64,000 nt of DNA from Pseudomaricurvus alkylphenolicus. Lineage in GTDB: Bacteria; Pseudomonadota; Gammaproteobacteria; Pseudomonadales; Cellvibrionaceae. This document shows positions 44,701-52,701 of the stretch, piece after piece. Under the pieces are notes generated by a model. That model ran no database searches. It saw only the letters and a program-made list of their open reading frames with translations, and was not told where the DNA came from. The first letter of the stretch is position 1; the number at the start of each line of letters is the position of its first letter. The stretch covers positions 1 through 64,000 of the forward strand of contig NZ_JAAQPI010000020.1 in the NCBI RefSeq assembly GCF_011683955.1, written 5' to 3'. The position numbers were made by a program, and so were the translations under genes.

Positions 44701-46399
44701 AATCGCCGCGGAAATTCGCCAGGTAGTATGTAAAGCCCTCCATATTGGGCTCAACGTATTGGGACAAAAAGCGATTGAAGTCCATATTAAGAATAACAAG
44801 TCCAAAAAGCTGACCCGTTTGATCGCTGTAGATCGGCGTCGCCACTCGCAATACCGGCTGATGAGGAACAACTACCCTCCCGTGTTCGCGACTGAGTTCG
44901 ATGGCAGAGAAGTAAACCTCGCCCGGCATTTTCTTTGTGGCATCCAGAAAGTACTCGGTATCACCTTTGGATTGCAGGCGCGATGAAGGAATCACTTGAA
45001 TACCACTGAAATTGCGGACCACATTCACCAGTTCCATACCCTTGTCAGCGATACCGATATAGCGGATTTGCGTGTAGGTTGGATTACTGGAGAGCCGTTG
45101 CTGAAAAATTGTCTGTAAGCGGCCAGCCCATACTTTTGCATCCTTTTCTCGCCCTTCCAGGGTGGCACGCGCAATCGCATTAATCGGTGGGGTTCCCGCC
45201 AGAAAAGTCACATCGCTGGCGGATTGCTGGTACAGCTGTGCCAGTAGCGGCTGTACCAATTTCGCCTCAAGTTTCAGTAGCTCCAGCCCTTTTTTGTGCA
45301 CCAGGCGCTCACTCTCAAAGTAAAAGCTGAAGCTGACCAGCAGTGCCACAATCAGCACCAGCAGAAATGCAGCGAGCGGCATTTGCAATCCAAGTGGACG
45401 ACGAGCATTGCCGATGTCAAGTTCCCCCTCAACTGTTTCCCGTGGATTACCTGCCCTTTCACTGCTCTCATCTGGTGACCGATGGTGCGCTGCTTTTGCA
45501 CCACTCACCAAATCCATCAAAAATCCGAGCAGAACCGTAGCGTAGGCGAGACTCTTCAGGGCGTGGGCAATATTAAAATGGTTGTCGAACAACGCGCTGG
45601 ATCCAATCGCCATATGCAACTGGGTCGACACCGCGGGTATGAAACTCAACAACAGCCCATAACGGGCAATGCTATTGTCTCGACGAAACCAGACCCAATA
45701 TACGGTCGCCCCCAACAGCAACAGTGCCAAAGGCAACACATCGAATGGCCGACTGATCAACGCCTCAGGAAACTGGGTTTGCGGCAATTGCAGACGGGCC
45801 GCGGCAGCTTGTGCAACGATGAGAGCTACTGCGACAAAAGAGGCTGACACGGCCATCAGAGTGGTCATACCATAGTGGCGGGGCGACTGAAGCGGACGGG
45901 ACAGCCATATACTGACAAAAACAGCCGCGATCATGATCGATGCGTTAAACAGGCGGGAAACGGCCCAGGTAAAAGGAATAACATCGGTGCTGGGCGCATT
46001 GGCCTCAATGATGCGAGTGGCCGCCAGTGCATGAAAGGCATCGACGCCCCCCGCGCAAAGCAGCGCCACACCGATAACAGGCACGGTGATATCCCTGCGT
46101 ACCCGGTAGTGTAAAAATGAAACAGCCGCTGTCACCACCGCCAGGCTGATCGCCGTCCATTCCAGCAGTGCGTGGTGCATCGCTCCGGAGAGAGCATAGA
46201 ACTGGGAATCCTGATCACTTTTTCCCCAGACCACACCTGAATTCGGCGCATGAGCCAAGGACTGGCTACTGGAGCCAAAATCCACACCCAATGTATTGAG
46301 GAAAGTGGGCAGCAAACAAAAAAACGTCAATAGCCACAGCGTCGCGTGGCGCCTGTTGATTCCCGTTTCCATGGAAGCCTGAATCGTTTGCAAGTTCAT
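41759..46399 (-). CDS. Large hybrid sensor histidine kinase with MASE-like and Cache domains
   Basis: A 1546-residue kinase. Seven to eight N-terminal helices (about 20-300, MASE-like) are followed by a second membrane-spanning module with a periplasmic Cache-type domain (about 345-660), HAMP, PAS (about 745-860), HisKA with [10 protein letters not shown] (His near 888), HATPase ([13 protein letters not shown]), two receivers ([20 protein letters not shown]) and an HPt (AHGIKGVAANLG). Having two different input modules in one protein is unusual. Its catalytic half resembles that of the kinase at 34376, suggesting duplication. Partner regulators are not in the window. Confidence 0.92.
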   Translation of the reverse strand: MNLQTIQASMETGINRRHATLWLLTFFCLLPTFLNTLGVDFGSSSQSLAHAPNSGVVWGKSDQDSQFYALSGAMHHALLEWTAISLAVVTAAVSFLHYRVRRDITVPVIGVALLCAGGVDAFHALAATRIIEANAPSTDVIPFTWAVSRLFNASIMIAAVFVSIWLSRPLQSPRHYGMTTLMAVSASFVAVALIVAQAAAARLQLPQTQFPEALISRPFDVLPLALLLLGATVYWVWFRRDNSIARYGLLLSFIPAVSTQLHMAIGSSALFDNHFNIAHALKSLAYATVLLGFLMDLVSGAKAAHHRSPDESSERAGNPRETVEGELDIGNARRPLGLQMPLAAFLLVLIVALLVSFSFYFESERLVHKKGLELLKLEAKLVQPLLAQLYQQSASDVTFLAGTPPINAIARATLEGREKDAKVWAGRLQTIFQQRLSSNPTYTQIRYIGIADKGMELVNVVRNFSGIQVIPSSRLQSKGDTEYFLDATKKMPGEVYFSAIELSREHGRVVVPHQPVLRVATPIYSDQTGQLFGLVILNMDFNRFLSQYVEPNMEGFTYYLANFRGDYLVHPQADKRFGFDLGRRHLMQEEFPDLQAAVEASVHARGFSHLATESAEGRASYFQRLDLSHYGSEYPLLLLIQHRGDGVTAELAAFRNRSLVLGVALALVALALAVLASRRLVQPMVQMSHAVQTYESSGRLEHLPIESQDEIGVLARSFHNLLIRIQSSLNTQKQLALESQESSQHLQAIVNSAADAIITINDHGVILSFNRAAETMFGYHLDEILGQKINGLMPAEHGEQHDGYISRYLNTGRSGIIGVGRELVARKKDGTEFPIHLAISEVSTAEGRVFTGLIHDISAQKSAEQALIESKEAAESAARYKSEFLASMSHEIRTPMNGVLGMLGLLMRGDLNKEQYHQASLARSSAESLLTIINDILDFSKVEAGKLDLEVIDFNLTHQLGEFAEAISHKAQEKGLELILDVTAVDQTMVRGDPGRLRQILTNLVGNAIKFTERGEVTIRVSLHAKQRTGHEGKLSLCCEVEDTGIGIPAEAIDTLFDSFTQVDASTTRKFGGTGLGLAITRQLCQLMNGKIGVESEVGRGSRFFFTVELEASAQTQSLLPAVSIEDIPMLVVDDNATNREVLTTQLQSWGARVTQARDGKEALSIMKAQLGSKDEPLFHVILMDMQMPGMDGLEVGAVIRADHRFDDCKLVMMTSMARRGDARRLAEQGFNAYFPKPATTSDLFDALAVVINGGEVMEQAQPLVTRHYLSGLRHHQPQRRAIKPWQGCPRLLLVEDNPINQTVALGILEEFDLSCDVAGNGTEALDALKQARQLAPYDLVLMDCQMPDMDGYEATRRIRRGEAGESYCSVPIIAMTANAMKGDRERCLACGMSDYLAKPVDADELELKLMQWLSDGLNENEPETVRSEVIKLVWDRDAVFKRVRGKEERLRHLVSMFVDDIPARMVQLQAKMAERNYGEISKLAHGIKGVAANLGADAFTEVISAVEISGRKCSADQLDTLTFQLRKQYCELETELRDYLAQTSA

Positions 46400-46622
46400 T
46401 CCCTGATCCTACGAGAGTGGCCGACGCCACGCTCCGCTGCTAACTCTGTAAAAACCTTAGTCCATAACTCGGGTATTTGGTAGCAATAGCTGATGCCTGC
46501 AATAAGCGATTGATTTTCCTGGTGCTATCGCTAGGATTACCCAAGCGGGCTCGGACCGCGCAGTCATCTGAAGCTGCAGACAGGAAGGATGGCAGATTTT
46601 TCGACATTGAGGTTCCCGATTT

Positions 46623-47639
46623 ATGGCCGTCGCCAAACTCTTTCGCAAACTGTTCGGCAAAAGCCCGGATACCCCCCAATCGACCGGCGCCAAACCCTTG
46701 GCGCTGGAGCGAACGTTTGAAATTGCCGAACCCTACACAATGGGCATACGCTCCATTGAGGACGGTTTCTACCGCGCACTGTTTGCCAGTTCGTCACTGA
46801 GCGACCCGCTGACCACCACCCAGAAGCAGGCCCAGGAGGCCGTGCGTCAGAAGCTGGGCGCGGCTGAGTCACGGGACCTGATCGTGCCCCGTCTGCCCTC
46901 AGTGATACCGCGGCTGATGCGCAGCCTGCGGGATCCGGACTCCTCCGCCAGCGATTATGTGGCCATTATCAACAAAGATCCTGCCATGAGCGCTGCGGTA
47001 TTAAAGCTGGCCAACACGGTCTACTTTAACCCCGCCAACCGCCGCATTACGTCCATTGAAACCGCTGTGGTCAAACTGGGAATCGAGGGATTGCGTTCGG
47101 TGCTGTCAGCGGCGGTCATGCAACCGGTGATTCAAAAGGATTCACCCTACTTTAACCAGTTCGGCGAGCAACTTTGGCAGCACTCGCTGCAATGTGCGGT
47201 CACCTGTGAAACCATTGCCGCCACACGCGGCGCCGAACCTTACAAGGCGTATCTGCTGGGCCTGACCCACGATATCGGCAAGATTACCGCCTTCAGCGAA
47301 CTGTGCCGCGAGTTCAAACTCAAGATTGGGCGCGATACTCCCGGCTACCAGGCATTTGTACCTGTATTGCAGAAGATTTCCGCTCCCCTGAGTTATCAGA
47401 TTGCCCGCAATTGGGACTTGCCTGACGAAATTTGCAATGCCTTGAAGCAACAGGTCAATTTGCAACCCGGCCGCAAGGTCGACACCTATGCCCATATCCT
47501 GTTTCAGGCCAATCTGATCTGTGAAGTGATGGGCGCACCGGACTTCCACCCACCGAAAGCGGTGGACCGCTTGATACGAGCCATGCAATTGCCCGCCAAT
47601 TTGAATACCTCGCTGCAGGAACTCTCCATGGAGCTCTGA
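46623..47639 (+). CDS. HDOD domain signalling protein
   Basis: A 338-residue soluble protein. The HDOD domain covers roughly residues 90-300: LPRLPSVIPRLMRSL, ISKDPA-like IINKDPAMSAAVLKLANT, and GLTHDIGKI, which keeps an HD pair. HDOD proteins act in stress and motility regulation, usually without catalysis. It lies 36 bp ahead of pyruvate kinase and could be cotranscribed. GAGG lies ten bases before the ATG. The 223 bp between it and the divergent kinase gene contain promoter-like AT-rich sequence but no gene. Confidence 0.9.
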   Translation: MAVAKLFRKLFGKSPDTPQSTGAKPLALERTFEIAEPYTMGIRSIEDGFYRALFASSSLSDPLTTTQKQAQEAVRQKLGAAESRDLIVPRLPSVIPRLMRSLRDPDSSASDYVAIINKDPAMSAAVLKLANTVYFNPANRRITSIETAVVKLGIEGLRSVLSAAVMQPVIQKDSPYFNQFGEQLWQHSLQCAVTCETIAATRGAEPYKAYLLGLTHDIGKITAFSELCREFKLKIGRDTPGYQAFVPVLQKISAPLSYQIARNWDLPDEICNALKQQVNLQPGRKVDTYAHILFQANLICEVMGAPDFHPPKAVDRLIRAMQLPANLNTSLQELSMEL

Positions 47640-47675
47640 CTCCTTCCCCTCCGCCAACACCGAATCGAGATACCC

Positions 47676-49103
47676 ATGCGCAAAACCAAAATCATCTGTA
47701 CCATCGGCCCTGCCACTGAATCGCTGGAAATGCTGGAAAAACTCTATCACGCCGGCATGAATGTGGTGCGACTGAACATGTCCCACGGCGACCATGAGTC
47801 ACACGCCAAGGTGATTCGCTCTATCCGCACTCTCAACAAGCGGGTCAAGCACCCTATTCCCATTCTGCTCGACACCCAGGGGCCGGAGATTCGCACCGGC
47901 GATGTGGCCAGGGAGCTTGACCTGCACGAAGGCTCTGAGGTGACCATCGCCGTGCGCGGTGCTGAAAATGTGGAAGAGACGTCTATCCACATTAACTATG
48001 ACGACCTGGTGGACAGTGTCAGCGATGGCGACATGATCACTGTGGATAACGGTTTGATCAATCTGGAAGTTCTGGAGAAGCATGAGCGGCAACTGCGCTG
48101 TAAAGTGATCGATGGTGGGGTATTGAAGAGCAAACGCCATGTAAACCTTCCAGGCATCCGCGTCAATCTGCCGGCGATAACCGAAAAAGACCGTCGTGAT
48201 GTTTTGTTTGCCATGGAACAGGAACTGGATTTTATCGCCCTGTCTTTTGTTCGCCGCGCCGAAGACATTGAAGAGCTGCGCCAGCTTTTGGGTGACAAAG
48301 CCAACAAGATCAAGATTATTGCCAAAATTGAGGATCAGGAAGGTCTGGGTAATCTCGAAGAGATTATCGACGCCGCCGACGGTGTGATGGTGGCGCGAGG
48401 AGATCTCGGAGTTGAAATCAGCGTCGAGCTCCTGCCCAACGAGCAACGGCGCATGGTGCGCCTGTGCGTAGAGCGAGGCAAGCGGGTCATTGTTGCCACT
48501 CATTTGCTTGAGTCCATGATCGACAATCCGATCCCCACCCGCGCAGAGGTCACCGATGTGGCCAACGCCATCTACGAAGGCGCTGACGCGGTCATGCTTT
48601 CCGGCGAAACCACCATCGGTAAGTATCCCGTCAAATGCGTGGAAATCCTCGACAAGATCGCGGACGCTTCAGAGCGGGAACCGGGTCTGCAGTTTGCCCG
48701 CAACCTGCACAAAAATGACGAAAAACAGCACTTGGCGCACGCAACGGTCAGCCTTGCCGAATCGCTGCGGGTGAAGGGTATTGTTGTGATAACACGACGG
48801 GGCTTTATGGCCAATTTGGTGACCAATTGCCAGCCCCACCACACGCCGGTATACGCCTTTACCAATGACGCCCGTACCCGTCGGCAACTGTTGCTCAACC
48901 GCAGCGTTTACCCATTCCGTATGGAATTTTCCCAGGACCCCGAAAAAACACTGCTGAACGCCTTCCGGATTCTGGTGGAAAGGTCCGATTTTGTGCCGGG
49001 TGACCAGGTTGTGGTGATTTCTGACATTATTGCCGGTTCCGGTGTTGATGCGGTGCAGGTCAGAGAGATTCCGGTCCAGGACCCAGAGGTCGATTCGCAC
49101 TGA
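47676..49103 (+). CDS. pyk: Pyruvate kinase
   Basis: The last step of glycolysis: phosphoenolpyruvate plus ADP to pyruvate plus ATP. The 475-residue sequence has the normal N-terminus (RKTKIICTIGPATES), the active-site signature IKIIAKIEDQEGLGNLEEI with its catalytic lysine, MVARGDLGVEI and the C-terminal allosteric domain. It resembles the E. coli PykA class more than PykF. The stop codon shares one base with the ATG of rlmG (TGATG), so translation is coupled. Confidence 0.96.
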   Translation: MRKTKIICTIGPATESLEMLEKLYHAGMNVVRLNMSHGDHESHAKVIRSIRTLNKRVKHPIPILLDTQGPEIRTGDVARELDLHEGSEVTIAVRGAENVEETSIHINYDDLVDSVSDGDMITVDNGLINLEVLEKHERQLRCKVIDGGVLKSKRHVNLPGIRVNLPAITEKDRRDVLFAMEQELDFIALSFVRRAEDIEELRQLLGDKANKIKIIAKIEDQEGLGNLEEIIDAADGVMVARGDLGVEISVELLPNEQRRMVRLCVERGKRVIVATHLLESMIDNPIPTRAEVTDVANAIYEGADAVMLSGETTIGKYPVKCVEILDKIADASEREPGLQFARNLHKNDEKQHLAHATVSLAESLRVKGIVVITRRGFMANLVTNCQPHHTPVYAFTNDARTRRQLLLNRSVYPFRMEFSQDPEKTLLNAFRILVERSDFVPGDQVVVISDIIAGSGVDAVQVREIPVQDPEVDSH

Positions 49104-50269
49104 TGTCGGCGGACACCAACCTGTTCGATACCCCCTTCGGCGGCTTCTCTTTGCATCGCTACCCACCCCGGAAAAAGGGTGGGCAGGCACCGCTGCGTGC
49201 CTGGGATGCTGCCGATGAGTACCTGCTGCATTGGCTGCACGACAATCAGGATTTGGATGTCGCCAACAACAGATCCTTGATCTGCAATGACGCCTTTGGC
49301 GCTCTGAGCCTGGCTTTACACCACCTGCACCCGGTTAATCAGGGTGATTCCTGGCTCGCGCATCGGGCTTGCCAGGAGAATCTGGCCCACAACGGCATGA
49401 GCGGCGATAACGTTGTCTGTATCGATAGCCTGACGACACCGGAGCAAACTCTGGCACTGGTGGTGATCAAAGTACCCAAAACTCTGGCGCTGCTGGAGGA
49501 TCAGCTCTACCGATTGCGGCCGCGAATTACTGAAAATACCTGTGTTGTCGCTGCCGGCATGACCAAAAATATCCATACCAGTACACTCAAGCTGTTTGAG
49601 TCGATTATTGGACCCACCCGAACTTCCTTGGCCAAAAAGAAAGCCCGGCTGATTTTTTGCCAGCCCCAACCACAGCAATGGCAGCATCAATCTCCCTACC
49701 CCAGTTATTACACGCTGGAAAATTCCGGTTATCGAATCGGCAATCACGCCAATGTCTTCTCCCGTGCAAACCTCGATATAGGCACCCGCCTGATGCTGGA
49801 GCATATGAACGCGCTCCCCGGTGCCGATGACATTATCGATCTCGGTTGCGGTAATGGCCTCCTCGGTCTGATGGCAAAGGCCCGGCAGCCGGAATCGCGG
49901 GTTGGTTTTTTTGACGAATCCTACATGGCGCTGGCCAGTGCCAGAGAAAATCTGCAAAACGCGCTGGGCCCTGATGCGCTGAATGATTGCCAGTTCCTGG
50001 CCAACAACTGCCTGGAGGGAGTAGCCACCGCCAGTGCAGATCTGGTTCTCAACAATCCGCCGTTTCACCAGGGCAACGTGGTGGGTGACCACATTGCCTG
50101 GCAGATGTTTCAGGATGCTCGGCGGGTATTGAAACCGGGCGGGCAGTTGTGGGTAATTGGCAATCGCCACCTCAACTACCACACCAAACTCAAGAAACTG
50201 TTTGGCAATTGTCGCGTGCAGGGCTCCAACCGCAAATTCGTGGTGCTGGTCACCACTTGCCGCACATGA
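49103..50269 (+). CDS. rlmG: 23S rRNA m2G1835 methyltransferase
   Basis: RlmG methylates guanine 1835 of 23S rRNA with S-adenosylmethionine. The 388 residues follow E. coli RlmG closely: WDAADEYLL, ICNDAFGALSLAL, VIKVPKTLALLEDQL, HTSTLKLFE, HANVFSRANLDIGTR, the SAM-binding DLGCGNGLLG and the catalytic NPPFHQ (Asn318). The similarity along the N-terminal half separates it from RsmC. After this gene come 298 bp without a gene; a TATACT -10-like box lies at 50465-50470. Confidence 0.95.
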   Translation: MSADTNLFDTPFGGFSLHRYPPRKKGGQAPLRAWDAADEYLLHWLHDNQDLDVANNRSLICNDAFGALSLALHHLHPVNQGDSWLAHRACQENLAHNGMSGDNVVCIDSLTTPEQTLALVVIKVPKTLALLEDQLYRLRPRITENTCVVAAGMTKNIHTSTLKLFESIIGPTRTSLAKKKARLIFCQPQPQQWQHQSPYPSYYTLENSGYRIGNHANVFSRANLDIGTRLMLEHMNALPGADDIIDLGCGNGLLGLMAKARQPESRVGFFDESYMALASARENLQNALGPDALNDCQFLANNCLEGVATASADLVLNNPPFHQGNVVGDHIAWQMFQDARRVLKPGGQLWVIGNRHLNYHTKLKKLFGNCRVQGSNRKFVVLVTTCRT

Positions 50270-50567
50270 CCTTATTTAAAGTCATTCACAGATTCCCTGG
50301 ATCCCCACACTGATATCCTGTGGATAACAAGCGCTCGCCCCCGTCAGCCCTGGGATTGCAAAGTTTGCTTAAGAATCAGACAGTTAGCACTCCCTCCTGA
50401 TTGATTGCTCAACTCTGCTCCCGGATTCACAACCGCCAATTCGATTTCAGAGCCCCAGGGGATTATACTTCAGGGACTCTAGCCACAGGGCCTCAAGGCT
50501 TGAAGCCCCTTAACGACAATCGGGCGTGAACCCACAGTGAGCGTGGGAATTACATGGACGTAACACG

Positions 50568-52322
50568 ATGGTTTCCTTGAAGCACTCTCTTTCACCTTCT
50601 GCCAGTATCGAATCCGAGCTGTTGCACCTATTGGCGCGCCAGGGCTGGATGGGGCCGATACCGGTTTTGATTTCCCTTGGGGTTATCGCCGGGTTTTCGG
50701 CCGAACATGTGCCCGTTCTTGCCTGGGCCGGCTGGCTGCTGCTCTGTACGGTGGTGTTATTCGCTCGCTCCACCGTGCTGATTTATTTGCCGAGGATGAA
50801 CCATATTGCTGAGCACAGGCGACTGCGCTGGGCCATTGCGCTGAGCGCAGTCAATGGCTGCTGCCACGGGCTGTCGCTGCTTTTCTTTCCTTATCTGGAC
50901 GAACTCCAACGTGCAGTGCAGACGATGATCCTGACGGGCATAGGCACCATCAGCGTGATAACCACCGCCGGGTTCCTGCCAATTTCGATCGCCTACCTGA
51001 TCCCGACACTGGTCCCCAATATCTGCTTGTGGATCGCCTATACCTGGCTTGAGGAAGGCAGCTGGATTGGTTATGCGGTGGCGATCATGGCACTGTTGTC
51101 CAATGTCATTATGGTGGTGCTGTCCAAGGATACCTACGAGCTGTTTAAGGAATCTTTCGCAATTCGGCGCCGCCAGAACGAGATGAATATCCAACTCAAA
51201 GCGGCACTGCAGGAAGCGGAAGCCGCGAGCAGGGCCAAGACCCGCTTCCTGGCCTCCGCAAGCCACGATCTGCGCCAGCCCATTCATGCATTGTCACTGT
51301 TTGGTGGCGCCCTGGCCAAACGCCCGCTGGACGAGCACAGCCGGGATATTGCTGAACATATGGATCTGGCATTACAGTCGCTGGCGTCACGATTGGACTC
51401 GTTACTGGATATATCGAAACTGGATGCCGGCATCATTCAGGTCAATGAGGCGCCATTCAATTTACGCCTGCTGGCGGAACGGTTACAGGATGAATTTATG
51501 CCGGCCGCAAGAAACAAGAGCCTCAAGGTGTGGTTGCACTGCCCGGACGACGTATTCGTAGCCAGCGATGAAGTGTTGATGGAACGGATTGTTCGTAACC
51601 TGCTGTCGAATGCGATCAAGTACACCGACAGAGGGCGCATCGACTTCAGCGTGACCGTCGCGTCCGGGCTGGTCAGGCTTCAAGTCATGGATTCCGGTCA
51701 GGGGATTCCGCTGGATGAGCAGGAGCACATCTTCGAGGAGTTCTACCAACTCAACAATCCTGAACGCGACCACGCCAAAGGGCTTGGCCTGGGGCTCGCC
51801 ATTGTCAGGCGTTTGTCTGATCTGCTGAAAATCACACTGGAGTTGGAATCCAGTCCGGAACGGGGCTCCACTTTTACACTCACCATGCCCAGTACCAGAG
51901 TTGAGGCGGACCCCGTACTGCCAGACCCCAAAGTCAGTCTCAGTTGGAATAATCTCTGTGCACTGGTCATCGATGACGAACTTGAAGTGGCGCTGGGCAT
52001 GCGAGCTCTGCTGGAGAGTATGGGTTGCAAGGCATTGTTGGCTGACAGCACAGAGACCGCCATGCAACAGGCCCGGCGGGAAAGACCGGATATCATCCTC
52101 GCCGACTTTCGCCTGCGAGGCGAAGATGACGGCATACGCTCCATCAAATCTGTTCGCGGCCTCTACGGCGAGCTACCTGCCATTCTGATCAGTGGAGATA
52201 CCGCCCCGGAGCGACTGCGGGAAGCGGAAAATGCCGGTATAGAACTGTTACACAAACCTGTGTTGGTACAAGATCTGGAGTTGGCCATTTCCGAAGCCTG
52301 CGACCTCACCGAAGCCCTGTGA
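50568..52322 (+). CDS. Membrane hybrid histidine kinase with C-terminal receiver
   Basis: A 584-residue kinase with six to seven N-terminal helices (residues about 25-190) and a short coiled linker. HisKA has SASHDLRQPIHALSLF, an H-box variant typical of quinone- or lactone-responsive orphan hybrids. The ATPase domain has LGLGLAIVRRL, and the receiver has ADFRLRGEDDG with the phosphorylated Asp. There is no PAS domain, so the membrane part is the sensor. No regulator gene is adjacent. Confidence 0.92.
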   Translation: MVSLKHSLSPSASIESELLHLLARQGWMGPIPVLISLGVIAGFSAEHVPVLAWAGWLLLCTVVLFARSTVLIYLPRMNHIAEHRRLRWAIALSAVNGCCHGLSLLFFPYLDELQRAVQTMILTGIGTISVITTAGFLPISIAYLIPTLVPNICLWIAYTWLEEGSWIGYAVAIMALLSNVIMVVLSKDTYELFKESFAIRRRQNEMNIQLKAALQEAEAASRAKTRFLASASHDLRQPIHALSLFGGALAKRPLDEHSRDIAEHMDLALQSLASRLDSLLDISKLDAGIIQVNEAPFNLRLLAERLQDEFMPAARNKSLKVWLHCPDDVFVASDEVLMERIVRNLLSNAIKYTDRGRIDFSVTVASGLVRLQVMDSGQGIPLDEQEHIFEEFYQLNNPERDHAKGLGLGLAIVRRLSDLLKITLELESSPERGSTFTLTMPSTRVEADPVLPDPKVSLSWNNLCALVIDDELEVALGMRALLESMGCKALLADSTETAMQQARRERPDIILADFRLRGEDDGIRSIKSVRGLYGELPAILISGDTAPERLREAENAGIELLHKPVLVQDLELAISEACDLTEAL

Positions 52323-52417
52323 ATTTTAAGTAAGTTGCTATACTCAAAGGGCAGCTGCCCTCCTGGCGCTGACCCACAAAAATAAAGTTAATTCCGGCTT
52401 ACCACAGGAGTATCGAT

Positions 52418-52648
52418 ATGGATCTTGCACATATGCAGAAGCTCTACGACCTTGGCCGCCTCAGCGACGTTATGGCGGTAGCGGAGAATCAGGACGACAG
52501 TTGGCACCTGGACTGTCATGACCTCTGGGGACATGTTCTGCACCTGACCGACAACCGCGGTGAACCGCGCCGTTTTCACAGTCTCGATTCCGCCTCACGA
52601 GTGGCGAGAGATATCGGTTTCAGTGAAATTCAGGTAGTGGAGCACTGA
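52418..52648 (+). CDS. Small hypothetical protein (76 aa)
   Basis: A soluble 76-residue protein with a good ribosome-binding site (CAGGAG seven bases before the ATG). It is acidic, with histidines spread through the middle (WHLDCHDLWGHVLHL) and an alpha-helical end (SASRVARDIGFSEIQVVEH). I do not recognise the family. The codon use is like its neighbours, and the site before the ATG supports a real gene. It lies between a histidine kinase and a diguanylate cyclase. Confidence 0.7.
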   Translation: MDLAHMQKLYDLGRLSDVMAVAENQDDSWHLDCHDLWGHVLHLTDNRGEPRRFHSLDSASRVARDIGFSEIQVVEH

Positions 52649-52701
52649 CCTTCCCACTAGTCCGACACCTCACCCACTTTAACACTCTTCAAGTCAGGAG
52701 A

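Noticed and set aside
46440-46693. Short minus-strand frames between the kinase and the HDOD gene
   Set aside because: No ribosome-binding site or family, and they overlap the HDOD start in the opposite direction.
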